Source: Brevibacillus laterosporus LMG 15441
GTDB taxonomy: Bacteria; Bacillota; Bacilli; Brevibacillales; Brevibacillaceae
DNA: 64,000 bases
Assembly (NCBI RefSeq): GCF_000219535.2
Contig: NZ_CP007806.1
Location: 1,052,501-1,116,500, forward strand
Reading direction: 5' to 3'
In this document: positions 47,904 to 56,893 of the stretch, one piece after another
Layout: each line of letters opens with the position of its first letter
Position numbering within the stretch: the stretch's first letter is position 1
The notes under the pieces: model-generated
Database searches by the model: none
The model's input: only the letters and a program-made list of their open reading frames with translations
What the model was told of the DNA's origin: nothing
Program-made: the position numbers and the translations under genes

Positions 47904-49313
47904 ATGAGCAATCTTTTGAGAAAAAAATCAGTTACTGACTTATTGCAACAAGGTCAAAACAAATCATTAAACAAAACACTAACATCCTTTGATCTTTCTT
48001 TACTAGGCATTGGGGCAGTGCTAGGAACTGGTGTTATGGTACTTACAGGTATTGTAGCAGCTAGAGATGCTGGTCCTGCTGTTATTCTTTCGTTTATGAT
48101 TGCTGCACTTGTTTGTGGTTTTGCTGCCTTTTGCTACTCAGAATTTGCTTCGACCATCCCGGTTTCTGGAAGCGCTTACACCTATACGTATGCAACACTA
48201 GGTGAATTTGTAGCGCATCTGATGGGATGGACATTATTATCTGTTTATTTTCTTACCACTTCAGCAGTTGCTGTTGGATGGTCTGCTTATTTTAATAATC
48301 TGCTGACTGGTTTTGGCTGGGGTTTGCCTGAACAGTTGGTCAGTACGCCGATGAGTGGCGGAATTATTAATCTACCGGCTGTTATCATTGTCTTACTAAT
48401 CACTTTTGTATTATCTCGTGGAACAAAAGAAAGTAAGAAGTTTAACAACTTCATGGTATTAGTAAAGCTACTGGTGATCTTACTGTTTATCGCTGTAGGT
48501 GTATTTTATGTTAAGCCTGAAAATTGGAACCCATTCTTGCCGTATGGCGTTGAAGGAGTTTTTGCTGGAGCAGCAGCGGTATTCTTTGCGTTCCTAGGCT
48601 TTGATGCAGTATCAACCTCTGCAGAGGAGTGTAAAAACCCGCAAAAGGCTTTGCCAGTAGGGATTATCTCATCACTTGTTGTTTGTACGATCCTTTATGT
48701 TATTGTGTGTCTTATCATGACAGGCATCACTTCTTATAAGAACTTAGATGTACCTGAAGCAATGGCGTATGTCCTGGAGATTGTAGGTCAGGATACGGTA
48801 GCGGGAATCGTTGCTGTAGGAGCCGTTATTGGTATTATGGCAGTTATTTTTGCTTATGTATTTGCTGGCACTCGTGTAATCTTTGCGATGAGTCGCGATG
48901 GGCTACTTCCAAAACGCTTCTCTAGTGTTAATAAAACAGATACACCTGTATTTTCTACATGGCTAACAGGATTACTCAGTGGTGGAATTGCAGGATTTGT
49001 AGAAATTAAGGAACTATCTAATTTAGCAAATATCGGTGCGTTACTCACGTTTGCTATGGTTGCATTATCAGTTATCGTACTTCGTAAAACGCATCCAAAT
49101 TTGGAGCGTGGCTTTAAGGTTCCATTAGTTCCGTTCATTCCTATCTTAACAATGGTATTCTGTGCGTTCCTCATGATTAATCTTCCAGGAGCAACCTGGA
49201 TGTATTTTGCAATCTGGGTGGCCATCGGAACGGTTGTCTATTTTGTCTACTCTAAGAAACATAGTTTGCTAGAGAACGTGGGCTCTTCGGACGGATCTAA
49301 GAAAAAAAGGTAA
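47904..49313 (+). CDS. Amino-acid permease, APC family
   Basis: 469-residue, twelve-helix transporter. LSLLGIGAVLGTGVMVLTGIVA is the APC substrate-site motif and FFAFLGFDAVSTSAEECKNP the cationic-type (CAT/YfnA-like) signature. ATG 47904 follows AAGGGGGGG. It is followed by a terminator and then by ald; alanine or a related amino acid is a reasonable guess for the substrate but unproven. Confidence 0.88.
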   Translation: MSNLLRKKSVTDLLQQGQNKSLNKTLTSFDLSLLGIGAVLGTGVMVLTGIVAARDAGPAVILSFMIAALVCGFAAFCYSEFASTIPVSGSAYTYTYATLGEFVAHLMGWTLLSVYFLTTSAVAVGWSAYFNNLLTGFGWGLPEQLVSTPMSGGIINLPAVIIVLLITFVLSRGTKESKKFNNFMVLVKLLVILLFIAVGVFYVKPENWNPFLPYGVEGVFAGAAAVFFAFLGFDAVSTSAEECKNPQKALPVGIISSLVVCTILYVIVCLIMTGITSYKNLDVPEAMAYVLEIVGQDTVAGIVAVGAVIGIMAVIFAYVFAGTRVIFAMSRDGLLPKRFSSVNKTDTPVFSTWLTGLLSGGIAGFVEIKELSNLANIGALLTFAMVALSVIVLRKTHPNLERGFKVPLVPFIPILTMVFCAFLMINLPGATWMYFAIWVAIGTVVYFVYSKKHSLLENVGSSDGSKKKR

Positions 49314-49348
49314 TTTGATAGGTAAAAATCATATTTTCATGTAAAGAT

Positions 49349-49396
49349 AAGAACAAGTCACCAGTAGGGGATAGCTGGTGACTTGTTCTTTTTATA
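49349..49396 (+). terminator. Terminator of the permease gene
   Basis: Perfect 16-bp stem (49349-49364 with 49375-49390), 10-base loop, then TTTATAT. Confidence 0.92.
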
Positions 49397-49446
49397 TACT
49401 TCAAAACTATCAAACAACTTAGGAGAATGTGAATTTATAGATTTTT

Positions 49447-49460
49447 TGTAAGCGCTTTCA
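49447..49460 (+). promoter_or_regulatory. cre (CcpA) site upstream of ald
   Basis: TGTAAGCGCTTTCA fits TGWAANCGNTNWCA exactly. It lies about 110 bases before ald, close to where the promoter should be, so carbon catabolite repression is expected. Confidence 0.8.
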
Positions 49461-49571
49461 TTTTCGGTTCTTACATGATACAATCAATGCGTGGATAAAG
49501 CTTCTACTTTTGAATTAATCATCAGAACTGTTTGAAACTATTTATGTTTAACTTACTGAGGAGGTCGAAAC

Positions 49572-50696
49572 ATGCGCATCGGTATTCCAAAGGAAATTAA
49601 AAACAATGAAAATCGAGTAGCTATGACACCAGCAGGAGCAATGAATTTGGTGAAGAATGGACATGAAATCTTCATCGAAACATCCGCAGGGTTTGGCTCT
49701 GGATTTACTGATGAACAATTTGTAGCAGCTGGGGCTAAAATCGTCCAGACTGCACAAGAAGCTTGGGGAATGGACATGGTTATGAAAGTTAAGGAACCAT
49801 TGCCTTCCGAATATCAATATTTCCGTGAAGGACTTATTCTGTTCACATACTTACATTTAGCTCCAGAACCAGAATTAACGAAAGCGTTAGTTGATAATAA
49901 AGTTATAGGGATCGCTTATGAAACCGTTCAACTGAGCAATGGCTCACTTCCGTTGTTAACTCCTATGTCAGAGGTTGCAGGGCGCATGTCTACCCAAATC
50001 GGCGCTCAGTTCCTGGAAAAACAGGAAGGCGGTAAAGGTATTCTCCTCGGCGGTGTGCCAGGGGTCCAACGTGGCAAAGTAACCATTGTTGGCGGAGGAG
50101 TAGCCGGTACTAATGCGGCGAAAATGGCAGTAGGTTTAGGTGCTGATGTTACCATTATCGACCTAAATCCTGATCGCTTGCGTCAAATAGAAGATATTTT
50201 TGGACATAGCGTAAAAACCCTGATGTCCAATCCCTTTAATATTGCACATGCCGTACAGGAATCTGATCTAGTGATTGGGGCTGTTCTTATTCCAGGAGCA
50301 AAAGCACCAAAATTGGTTTCAGAGGAAATGGTTAAATCCATGCAACCAGGCTCGGTTCTAGTAGATATTGCGATTGACCAAGGCGGTATTTTTGAAACAA
50401 CCGATCGTATCACTACTCATGATAACCCAACGTATGAAAAACATGGTGTAGTGCATTATGCGGTGGCTAATATGCCTGGCGCTGTTCCACGCACATCTAC
50501 GTTTGCTTTGACAAACGTGACGGTTCCATATGCGGTGCAAATCGCCAATAAAGGCTATCAAAAGGCATGCTTAGAAAACCCTGCATTACTAAAAGGTATA
50601 AATACATTGAATGGACATGTAACATATCAGGCTGTTGCACAAGCATTGGGCTATGAGTCTGTAGATGCGAAGGAATTGCTAGAGCAGCAAAGCTAA
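49572..50696 (+). CDS. ald: Alanine dehydrogenase
   Basis: 374-residue NAD enzyme interconverting alanine with pyruvate and ammonium. [20 protein letters not shown] opens it, MKVKEP carries the substrate lysine region, [20 protein letters not shown] binds NAD, and VDIAIDQGG is conserved. GAGGAGG precedes the ATG. Alanine is both a nutrient and a common germinant in such organisms. Confidence 0.96.
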   Translation: MRIGIPKEIKNNENRVAMTPAGAMNLVKNGHEIFIETSAGFGSGFTDEQFVAAGAKIVQTAQEAWGMDMVMKVKEPLPSEYQYFREGLILFTYLHLAPEPELTKALVDNKVIGIAYETVQLSNGSLPLLTPMSEVAGRMSTQIGAQFLEKQEGGKGILLGGVPGVQRGKVTIVGGGVAGTNAAKMAVGLGADVTIIDLNPDRLRQIEDIFGHSVKTLMSNPFNIAHAVQESDLVIGAVLIPGAKAPKLVSEEMVKSMQPGSVLVDIAIDQGGIFETTDRITTHDNPTYEKHGVVHYAVANMPGAVPRTSTFALTNVTVPYAVQIANKGYQKACLENPALLKGINTLNGHVTYQAVAQALGYESVDAKELLEQQS

Positions 50697-50715
50697 AAAG
50701 CATAGAGTTGATATA

Positions 50716-50757
50716 AAAAGGGCTATCGTACATCGTAGAAGATGGATAGCCCTTTTT
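50716..50757 (+). terminator. Terminator of ald
   Basis: 12-bp stem AAAAGGGCTATC/GATAGCCCTTTT followed by T. The 17-base loop is long but the stem is perfect. Confidence 0.85.
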
Positions 50758-50893
50758 GGTGTGGTTCTTATTGTTTGTCTTATTGTTTGAGAGTTTCGTA
50801 TTTTACAATCATCGCTGAACAAAAAGTCATCTCGACCAAAGGACTCTACTTTGAATGTAGGAGCCTCAAGGGCCAGGATAGCGATTAAAACCT

Positions 50894-51469
50894 TTACTTT
50901 TTAGCAGCACGTCGCTTTCTTATTTGCATAAAGATCAGCCAGCCTACGGCAAGTAGAACAGCTACAATTAAAAGAGAAACATCCATATACTCATCAATTA
51001 ACAATTTTGCTTGCTTTCCATATAAATGGAAGATTAAACCGATGAGAAAAAATTTAAAACCTCGACCAATAACAGCATAAACCATTAGTTTTTTGAAGGA
51101 GAAGCCGAGTACACCAGATAGGATGGTAAATACCTTAAAAGGAATAGGTGTAAATGAGCCAATGATAATGGCAGCATCACCGTTTTTAGTCATTTGTTCT
51201 GTAGCGAGACTGATCCATTTTTCCGGAACGATTTTGTCCATCAGCGGTTTACCAAACAGTTTACCGAGAATAAAGCCGCATGGTGCCCCCAGTAGAGAGC
51301 CGATGAAAGCAAAGAGAGCATATTCAATAGCAAGTGAAGGCTCCAATAGACTCATTGCAATTTGTAAAAAGAATGGGGGAAACGGCAAGATGATTGAATC
51401 TAGAAAGGAGAGTGTAAATAATCCCCACGCTCCGTATTGCTGAAAGATTTCATTGATTTGGTCAAGCAT
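50894..51469 (-). CDS. VTT-domain (DedA/YqaA-like) membrane protein
   Basis: 191-residue membrane protein with about five hydrophobic segments and a basic C-terminus. SFLDSIILPFPPFFL, GSLLGAPCGFILGKLFG and the conserved FTPIPFKVFTILSGVLG block with GRGFKF mark the VTT/SNARE-associated family. Members are implicated in lipid flipping and membrane homeostasis; the specific role is unknown. AAAGGAG lies before the ATG. Confidence 0.85.
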   Translation of the reverse strand: MLDQINEIFQQYGAWGLFTLSFLDSIILPFPPFFLQIAMSLLEPSLAIEYALFAFIGSLLGAPCGFILGKLFGKPLMDKIVPEKWISLATEQMTKNGDAAIIIGSFTPIPFKVFTILSGVLGFSFKKLMVYAVIGRGFKFFLIGLIFHLYGKQAKLLIDEYMDVSLLIVAVLLAVGWLIFMQIRKRRAAKK

Positions 51470-51721
51470 CGTAGTCTCCTTTATGTATAAAGTCGATTTT
51501 TCTTGTAGTCAAGGATCGAACAAAATTCGTACTTATTTAGATGTATGGTCGTCCAGTCTGGGATATGACAAGTTCGACCAATATTATAGCATGCTACAAG
51601 GTTATACGCACACTTGGGCAAAAAGGATTCAGTTTTTTCTCAATCTACACAGATAGTTGACGTTCTCAAACTTCTCTACTACTATTAAGATAAAAATTTT
51701 GAGAATTCCGAGGGATTGCAT

Positions 51722-51940
51722 ATGAAAGATATTGGTTCTGGAGTCATAATTTTCTATTCGCCAGATGGAAAGCGTCAAGAGCTTAAAGGAGAAATTGTAG
51801 TACGAGGGGATCGTGTCTCCGTAACGGAAATCATTCGCTTCAATGGTCAGCCGAATGGTGCACGTGAAATTAATTTACCTCTAGCAAACTGTGTCATTTA
51901 TTGGGAACCGGAAGTTTACGAAGAGATTGGCTACGAATAG
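51722..51940 (+). CDS. Small protein of unknown function
   Basis: 72-residue, beta-rich acidic protein (KDIGSGVIIFYSPDGKRQ near the start, ending YEEIGYE). GAGGGA sits about 8 bases before the ATG. No signal peptide or membrane helix. No domain recognised. It is followed 82 bases later by mqnC. Confidence 0.6.
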   Translation: MKDIGSGVIIFYSPDGKRQELKGEIVVRGDRVSVTEIIRFNGQPNGAREINLPLANCVIYWEPEVYEEIGYE

Positions 51941-52022
51941 CACTATACTTCTAGCGTAGGCAGGAATTTAATTTTATGATAGGATGAAAGGTGGAATATG
52001 CACAGGATAGGAGGAATTCCTC

Positions 52023-53129
52023 TTGATTGATCATATATTGGACAAAGCTCTTCGTGGCGAGCGACTTCAATTAGAGGATGGTTTAGCCCTTTTTGCTTCT
52101 GATGAAATTGAGAAAATAGGTCATGCAGCGAATCAGATCATGCAAAAGTGGCATCCTGAACCGATCACGACCTTTGTCATCGGACGGAATATCAACTATT
52201 CCAATGTCTGTGATACCTATTGCCGTTTTTGCGCCTTTTATCGCCCGCCTGGCTCGAAGGAAGGCTATGTTCTTCCAAAAGAAACAATTTTCGAAAAGAT
52301 TCAAGAAACAGTTGATGTTGGCGGAACAGAAATTTTAATGCAGGGTGGTACGAATCCTGATTTAAAACTATCCTATTTTACGGAATTGCTACGCGAGATT
52401 AAACAGCGCTTCCCGACCATTACGATGCACTCTTTATCTACAGCCGAGGTAGCTAAAATGGCTGAGGTCTCCAATGTATCAGTTGAAGAGGCCCTAAGAC
52501 AGCTAAAAGAAGCTGGTCTAGATTCTTTGCCAGGAGCAGGCGGAGAAATTCTGGATAATCGGACACGTAAAAAGATTTCGCGTTTAAAAGGAACCTGGGA
52601 GCAGTGGGTGGATATCCAAAAAGCAGCCCACCGAGCAGGTCTGCCTGGAACGGCTACGATGGTTATCGGTTTTGGTGAAGAAATGGAAGAACGAGTGTTA
52701 TCTTTGCTGCGCATTCGTGATGCTCAGGATGAGACAAATGGATTTAAGGCATTTATTGTCTGGACCTTCCAGCCTGATAATACCAACATGAAAGCTACGA
52801 AAAACACTCCAGAAGAGTATCTAAAAACATTGGCGATCAGCCGTTTGATGCTGGATAACATACCTAACTTTCAATCCTCCTGGGTAACAATGGGACCTGA
52901 GATCGGTAAACTGTCCTTGTCTTATGGAGCTAATGATTTTGGCTCGACTATGATGGAAGAGAATGTTGTATCAGCAGCGAAATGTGCTTACAAGGTAAAT
53001 ACAAACAAAATCCTAGAGTTAATCCGTGAAGCGGGAAAAATTCCTGCTCAACGCAATACCGCCTATGAAACTCTACGCGTGTTTCAAGAGAGCGAATGGG
53101 CAGAGACGGATTTTGTTATGCAAAATTAA
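52023..53129 (+). CDS. mqnC: Cyclic dehypoxanthinyl futalosine synthase
   Basis: Radical SAM enzyme that cyclises dehypoxanthine futalosine in the futalosine route to menaquinone. TTG 52023 lies 8 bases after ATAGGAGG. 368 residues. The cluster motif is C63-x3-C67-x2-C70 (CDTYCRFC), followed by AFYRPPGSKEGYVL, LMQGGTNPD and GDSLPGAG-like LDSLPGAGGEIL. MqnC rather than MqnE by LMQGGTNPDLKLSYF and overall pattern. Its presence shows this organism makes menaquinone via futalosine. Confidence 0.92.
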   Translation: MIDHILDKALRGERLQLEDGLALFASDEIEKIGHAANQIMQKWHPEPITTFVIGRNINYSNVCDTYCRFCAFYRPPGSKEGYVLPKETIFEKIQETVDVGGTEILMQGGTNPDLKLSYFTELLREIKQRFPTITMHSLSTAEVAKMAEVSNVSVEEALRQLKEAGLDSLPGAGGEILDNRTRKKISRLKGTWEQWVDIQKAAHRAGLPGTATMVIGFGEEMEERVLSLLRIRDAQDETNGFKAFIVWTFQPDNTNMKATKNTPEEYLKTLAISRLMLDNIPNFQSSWVTMGPEIGKLSLSYGANDFGSTMMEENVVSAAKCAYKVNTNKILELIREAGKIPAQRNTAYETLRVFQESEWAETDFVMQN

Positions 53130-53203
53130 TGAGTATAGAGAATCGAATGAAAGCTGGCTTATTGATAGGTAATCGTCAGCTGAATTGATACAAAATGATA
53201 GAG

Positions 53204-53237
53204 AAAACTCGTCTTTTTATAGGACGGGTTTTTTGTA
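53204..53237 (+). terminator. Terminator of mqnC
   Basis: AAAACTCGTC (53204-53213) pairs with GACGGGTTTT (53223-53232) with one weak pair, then TTGT. Confidence 0.7.
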
Positions 53238-53257
53238 TATGAAGATTGTATGACGTT

Positions 53258-53271
53258 TTAAAGCGTTTTCA
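53258..53271 (+). promoter_or_regulatory. cre-like site upstream of the PplA-like gene
   Basis: TTAAAGCGTTTTCA matches the CcpA consensus except for T in place of G at the second base. It lies about 220 bases before the start codon. Confidence 0.45.
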
Positions 53272-53443
53272 TGCTGGGAATATTCATATTTTTCATTCAT
53301 TTATCTCGTAGATTAGAATAAACAAAATCGTTCTCCAGATTGTCAAAAAAAGGCCTGTTTTTTAGCCTAATTTAACATAAAAATGGAAATAAAAGGTCTT
53401 GATTATTTAGTTAGGAATGTTAGAATGATGGCGTAATGATATT

Positions 53444-53459
53444 TGTGTAATTTTTCACA
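53444..53459 (+). promoter_or_regulatory. FNR/Rex-like palindrome upstream of the PplA-like gene
   Basis: TGTGTAATTTTTCACA differs from TGTGA-N6-TCACA at one base. It lies 31 bases before the ATG, similar in placement to the site before nirB. Confidence 0.5.
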
Positions 53460-53490
53460 TGCGTGTGGAGAAAAAGGGAGGAGAAAGAAA

Positions 53491-54363
53491 ATGAAAAAAC
53501 TTTCACTGATGATGGCAAGTGTATTAGCAGTTTCTATGCTAGCAGGATGCGGTGCTGCTACACAACCTGCTCCTGACAAGAAAACAGAAACAGCCGCCCC
53601 GGCTAATGCAACGGATAAAAAAATGGCGGATGGCGTGTATTACGCTCAACAAAAAAATGCTGATGCGGATTGGAACTATGCAGTTGTACTGGATGTAAAG
53701 GATGGAAAAATTACCAATGTGAACTGGACTGGGATCAGTAAAGATGCGGGACCAGATAAAAAAACAGTATCTAAAGATGGCAAATATGGCATGAAGGAAA
53801 AAGCAAAAGCTCAAGCTGAGTGGCATGAACAAGCCGAAAAAGTAGAAAAATTCTTGATAGAAAAACAAGATCCAGCAGCAATTACAGTGGATAACGAGGG
53901 AAAAACTGATGCCGTTTCAGGTGTATCTATTAAGATAAATGACTTTACTGCTTTGGTAACGGAAGCATTAGCGGCAGGTCCACAACAACCAGGTCCTTAT
54001 AAAGACGGTGCATACCATGCGGAACAGCCAGAATTTGAAAAAGATTGGAAATATACAGCGGACTTTACTGTGCTAAATGGTAAAATTGTTGCCGCGAACT
54101 GGAATGCAATCAACGAAAAAGGTGAAGCAGACAAGAAAACCCAGTCTAAAGAAGGCAAGTATGGCATGAAGGAAAAAGCAAAAGCACAGGCTGAGTGGCA
54201 TGAGCAAGCAGCAAAAGTAGAACAGGCTCTAATTGAAAAACAAGACCCAGCGGCAATTACAGTAAATAATGAAGGCAAAACAGATGCGGTTTCAGGTGTA
54301 TCTATTAAAGTAAACGATTTCGTGAAATTAGCCGAAGAGGCTCTAAAAGACGCGAAAAAATAA
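53491..54363 (+). CDS. pplA: Flavin-carrying lipoprotein with two FMN_bind domains (PplA-like)
   Basis: 290-residue surface lipoprotein. The signal ends in LAGC with Cys20; ATG 53491 follows GGGAGGAG, while the upstream in-frame start would spoil the signal. A linker of Ala/Lys/Pro leads to two near-identical FMN_bind domains (~45-160 and ~170-287). Each ends in the same flavinylation motif, DAVSGVS, with Ser146 and Ser271 as likely FMN attachment residues (Thr is commoner). The duplicated block YGMKEKAKAQAEWHEQA is present in both. Listeria PplA has this build and passes electrons to extracellular acceptors. The next gene encodes the matching NADH dehydrogenase. No ApbE/FmnB flavin transferase is in the window. 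Confidence 0.85.
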   Translation: MKKLSLMMASVLAVSMLAGCGAATQPAPDKKTETAAPANATDKKMADGVYYAQQKNADADWNYAVVLDVKDGKITNVNWTGISKDAGPDKKTVSKDGKYGMKEKAKAQAEWHEQAEKVEKFLIEKQDPAAITVDNEGKTDAVSGVSIKINDFTALVTEALAAGPQQPGPYKDGAYHAEQPEFEKDWKYTADFTVLNGKIVAANWNAINEKGEADKKTQSKEGKYGMKEKAKAQAEWHEQAAKVEQALIEKQDPAAITVNNEGKTDAVSGVSIKVNDFVKLAEEALKDAKK

Positions 54364-54443
54364 GGCAATTATGCATAGGGGGATTACCATTGCTGGTGAA
54401 AATCGTCAACGGGTAATTATCTATGGAAATGAGAGGACATGCT

Positions 54444-56324
54444 ATGAAAAAAATAATTGTACTAGGCGGAGGTTACGGTGGTGTCCTGACAGCGAAAAAG
54501 CTGGCAAGCAAATTTAAAAAAGATACCGACGTCCAGATTACATTAATAGACCGTAAGCCATTCCACACTCTTCTAACGGAATTACATGAAGTAGCGGCTA
54601 ATCGTGTTGAAGAGGACTCCATAAAAGTTGACCTGAAAAAGATTTTTGCAAAACGGAAGGTTGATGTGGTGCTTGATGAAATTTCCACGATCGACTTTGC
54701 TAGCAAAAAATTAGTGTCCGAGAATAGCACCTACGAATATGATTACCTAGTAATGGGGACAGGCTGTAAGCCATCCTTCTTTGGAATCCCTGGTGCAGAG
54801 CAGAATGCGTTTTCCCTTTGGTCCTTCGAGGATGCTGTTCACCTACGCGAGCAAATTCGCAGTATGTTTATTAACGCTTCAAAAGAAACGAATAAGCAAA
54901 AGCGTCAGGATATGTTGAGCTTTGTGGTAGTCGGTGCTGGTTTTACTGGCATTGAGATGGTGGGGGAATTGGCGGAATTCCGAGATGAATTATGCAAAAC
55001 CTACGCAATAGAGCCATCTGAAGTACAACTACACGTTGCTGATATGGCACCAAAAATCTTACCCATTTTGCCTGACAAGCTCATTCAGAAGGCAGAGCGA
55101 CATTTACATAAGCTAAACGTTAACATTATTACAAAAAGTAAAATTACGGGTGTTTCTCCAGATGGAGTTGAGTTGGGCGAGAGAGGATTGCTTCGCTCTA
55201 AAACAGTTGTCTGGACAGCAGGTGTCGAAGGCTCTGACCTATTGGAAAAGGTCGAATTAGAACAAAAGGGTCGCAAGCGTATCGTGGTTAATGATAAGCT
55301 ACAGAGCCCTGAGCATAACAATGTGTATGTCGTAGGGGACAACATTTTCTTTATTCCAGAAGGTGAAGAGCGCCCTGTACCCCAAATGGTAGAGAATGCT
55401 GAGCATTCAGCTCCAATCGTTGCCCATAACATCTATGTAGATGTGAAAGGTGGTACACACAAGTCCTACAAGCCTACATTCCATGGCTGTATGGTATGTA
55501 TCGGTAGCCGCTATGGTGTAGCTAGTGTAGGAGTGCCAGGAAAAATGTTCTTGATGAGCGGCTTCATGGCAATGTTTGTTAAGCACTTTATCAACATGGT
55601 ATATCTGGTTCAAATTTGTGGTTTTAATAAAGTTTGGTCTTATCTCATGCATGAAATTTTCCATGTTAATAATAGACGCAGTTTCTTAGGCGGGCATTTT
55701 AGTAAACGATCCCCTAACTTCTGGTTAGTACCTTTACGTGTTTTGGTCGGCTCCATGTGGTTGTCAGAGGGCTTAGCGAAAATGAACAAAGTGCTAAAGG
55801 ACCCTACTAACATCTTCTTAATACCGCCATCTCCAAAAGCGGTTGACGGAATTACGTCAGCCTCACAAGCCGTACAGGATGTGGCCCAAACGGTAGATAC
55901 TTCTTCGGCTGCTTCAGCAGTCGCTACAGCGAAAGAAGCGGTACAGGCACTCCCCGTACCTGGGTTTATTGACAGTATGGTAAAAGGCTCAATGGATATG
56001 TTCTTCTACAATGCAGATGGAAGCTATACAGCATTAGCCTCTGTGTTCCAAACGATGATGGTCTTCGCTGAAGTAATATTTGGCGTATTGTTAATCATCG
56101 GTTTATTCACAGCTATATCTTCCATAGCTACAGTCTGTATGGGTTTAATGATTTGGTCTTCGGGAATGGCTCCATATGAGATGCTTTGGTACCTTGGAGG
56201 AGGTATTGCCCTCATTGGTGGTTCTGGAAGCACATTAGGCCTGGACTACTATGTATTACCGCAACTAAAAAAAGTGTGGAAAAAAATCCCGTTCGTCAAA
56301 CGTTGGTATTTATACGTAGACTAA
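54444..56324 (+). CDS. ndh2: Type II NADH dehydrogenase with C-terminal membrane domain (Ndh2-like)
   Basis: 626-residue membrane flavoprotein that oxidises NADH and reduces quinone without pumping protons. ATG 54444 has GAGAGGA 6 bases upstream. Residues ~1-400 are the FAD/NADH domain (IVLGGGYGGVLTAKKL, then VVVGAGFTGIEMVGELAE and VYVVGDN). Residues ~425-626 add a DoxX-like membrane part with several helices broken by an Ala/Ser/Val-rich segment (~475-510). Ordinary Ndh proteins are about 400 residues; this fused form is the type found in the Listeria electron-export locus. It sits directly after the PplA-like gene and before prenyl synthase genes. Confidence 0.87.
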   Translation: MKKIIVLGGGYGGVLTAKKLASKFKKDTDVQITLIDRKPFHTLLTELHEVAANRVEEDSIKVDLKKIFAKRKVDVVLDEISTIDFASKKLVSENSTYEYDYLVMGTGCKPSFFGIPGAEQNAFSLWSFEDAVHLREQIRSMFINASKETNKQKRQDMLSFVVVGAGFTGIEMVGELAEFRDELCKTYAIEPSEVQLHVADMAPKILPILPDKLIQKAERHLHKLNVNIITKSKITGVSPDGVELGERGLLRSKTVVWTAGVEGSDLLEKVELEQKGRKRIVVNDKLQSPEHNNVYVVGDNIFFIPEGEERPVPQMVENAEHSAPIVAHNIYVDVKGGTHKSYKPTFHGCMVCIGSRYGVASVGVPGKMFLMSGFMAMFVKHFINMVYLVQICGFNKVWSYLMHEIFHVNNRRSFLGGHFSKRSPNFWLVPLRVLVGSMWLSEGLAKMNKVLKDPTNIFLIPPSPKAVDGITSASQAVQDVAQTVDTSSAASAVATAKEAVQALPVPGFIDSMVKGSMDMFFYNADGSYTALASVFQTMMVFAEVIFGVLLIIGLFTAISSIATVCMGLMIWSSGMAPYEMLWYLGGGIALIGGSGSTLGLDYYVLPQLKKVWKKIPFVKRWYLYVD

Positions 56325-56455
56325 TTGTATAACAAGATAGCTATATCATGGAATGGGGGAATGTGCTGTGAATTGTACATTCCCCTTCTTTCCACATATA
56401 GACCCATTAGATAGAGGGATACGAAAAAGAAAAGCGTGAGTAGGGGATGAGAGAG

Positions 56456-56893
56456 ATGAATGGAATTCGGGAATCATTGCAGAAGCTAGAGAAGCAAATG
56501 TCACCACAAGCTGGCATCACGCTTGAAGTAGATAGGCGGCTGTTGGAGGAGATGGGACATCTGCTTGATTCATTTGAGCTTTCATCTGCACGCAAAGAGC
56601 ATATATTTGGGTGCTATGTCCTGTTGCAGGCTGCTTTTCGCAAGCATAAAAAGCTGACATTCGACAATCCTTGTTTGACAAAGGATATTTTAGATGGTGA
56701 TTATCTGCAAAGCTTTTATTATGAATATGCATGTAAGCATGGAGAAAAGGATTTCGTGAATTTTTTGGCTCCTATTCTAAAGCAAATTCAAATCCGTTTG
56801 ATCCAAGGTAAATCAATAGAACGTATTCTCTTTCAACGCATAGAAAAATTCCTGACAAAAACAGAGCAGCAGGTGACTTATGAAGTTAGCTGA
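56456..56893 (+). CDS. Heptaprenyl diphosphate synthase component I-like protein
   Basis: 145-residue helical protein resembling the small subunit (HepS/HepPP_syn_1) of two-part prenyl synthases: HIFGCYVLLQAAFRKH and LDGDYLQSFYYEYACKHGEKDF match the family pattern LLAGDFLSxxYYE. It is shorter than B. subtilis HepS (about 250). The start may be 56447 or 56456. It overlaps the large-subunit gene by 14 bases, supporting a two-subunit enzyme. Confidence 0.65.
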   Translation: MNGIRESLQKLEKQMSPQAGITLEVDRRLLEEMGHLLDSFELSSARKEHIFGCYVLLQAAFRKHKKLTFDNPCLTKDILDGDYLQSFYYEYACKHGEKDFVNFLAPILKQIQIRLIQGKSIERILFQRIEKFLTKTEQQVTYEVS

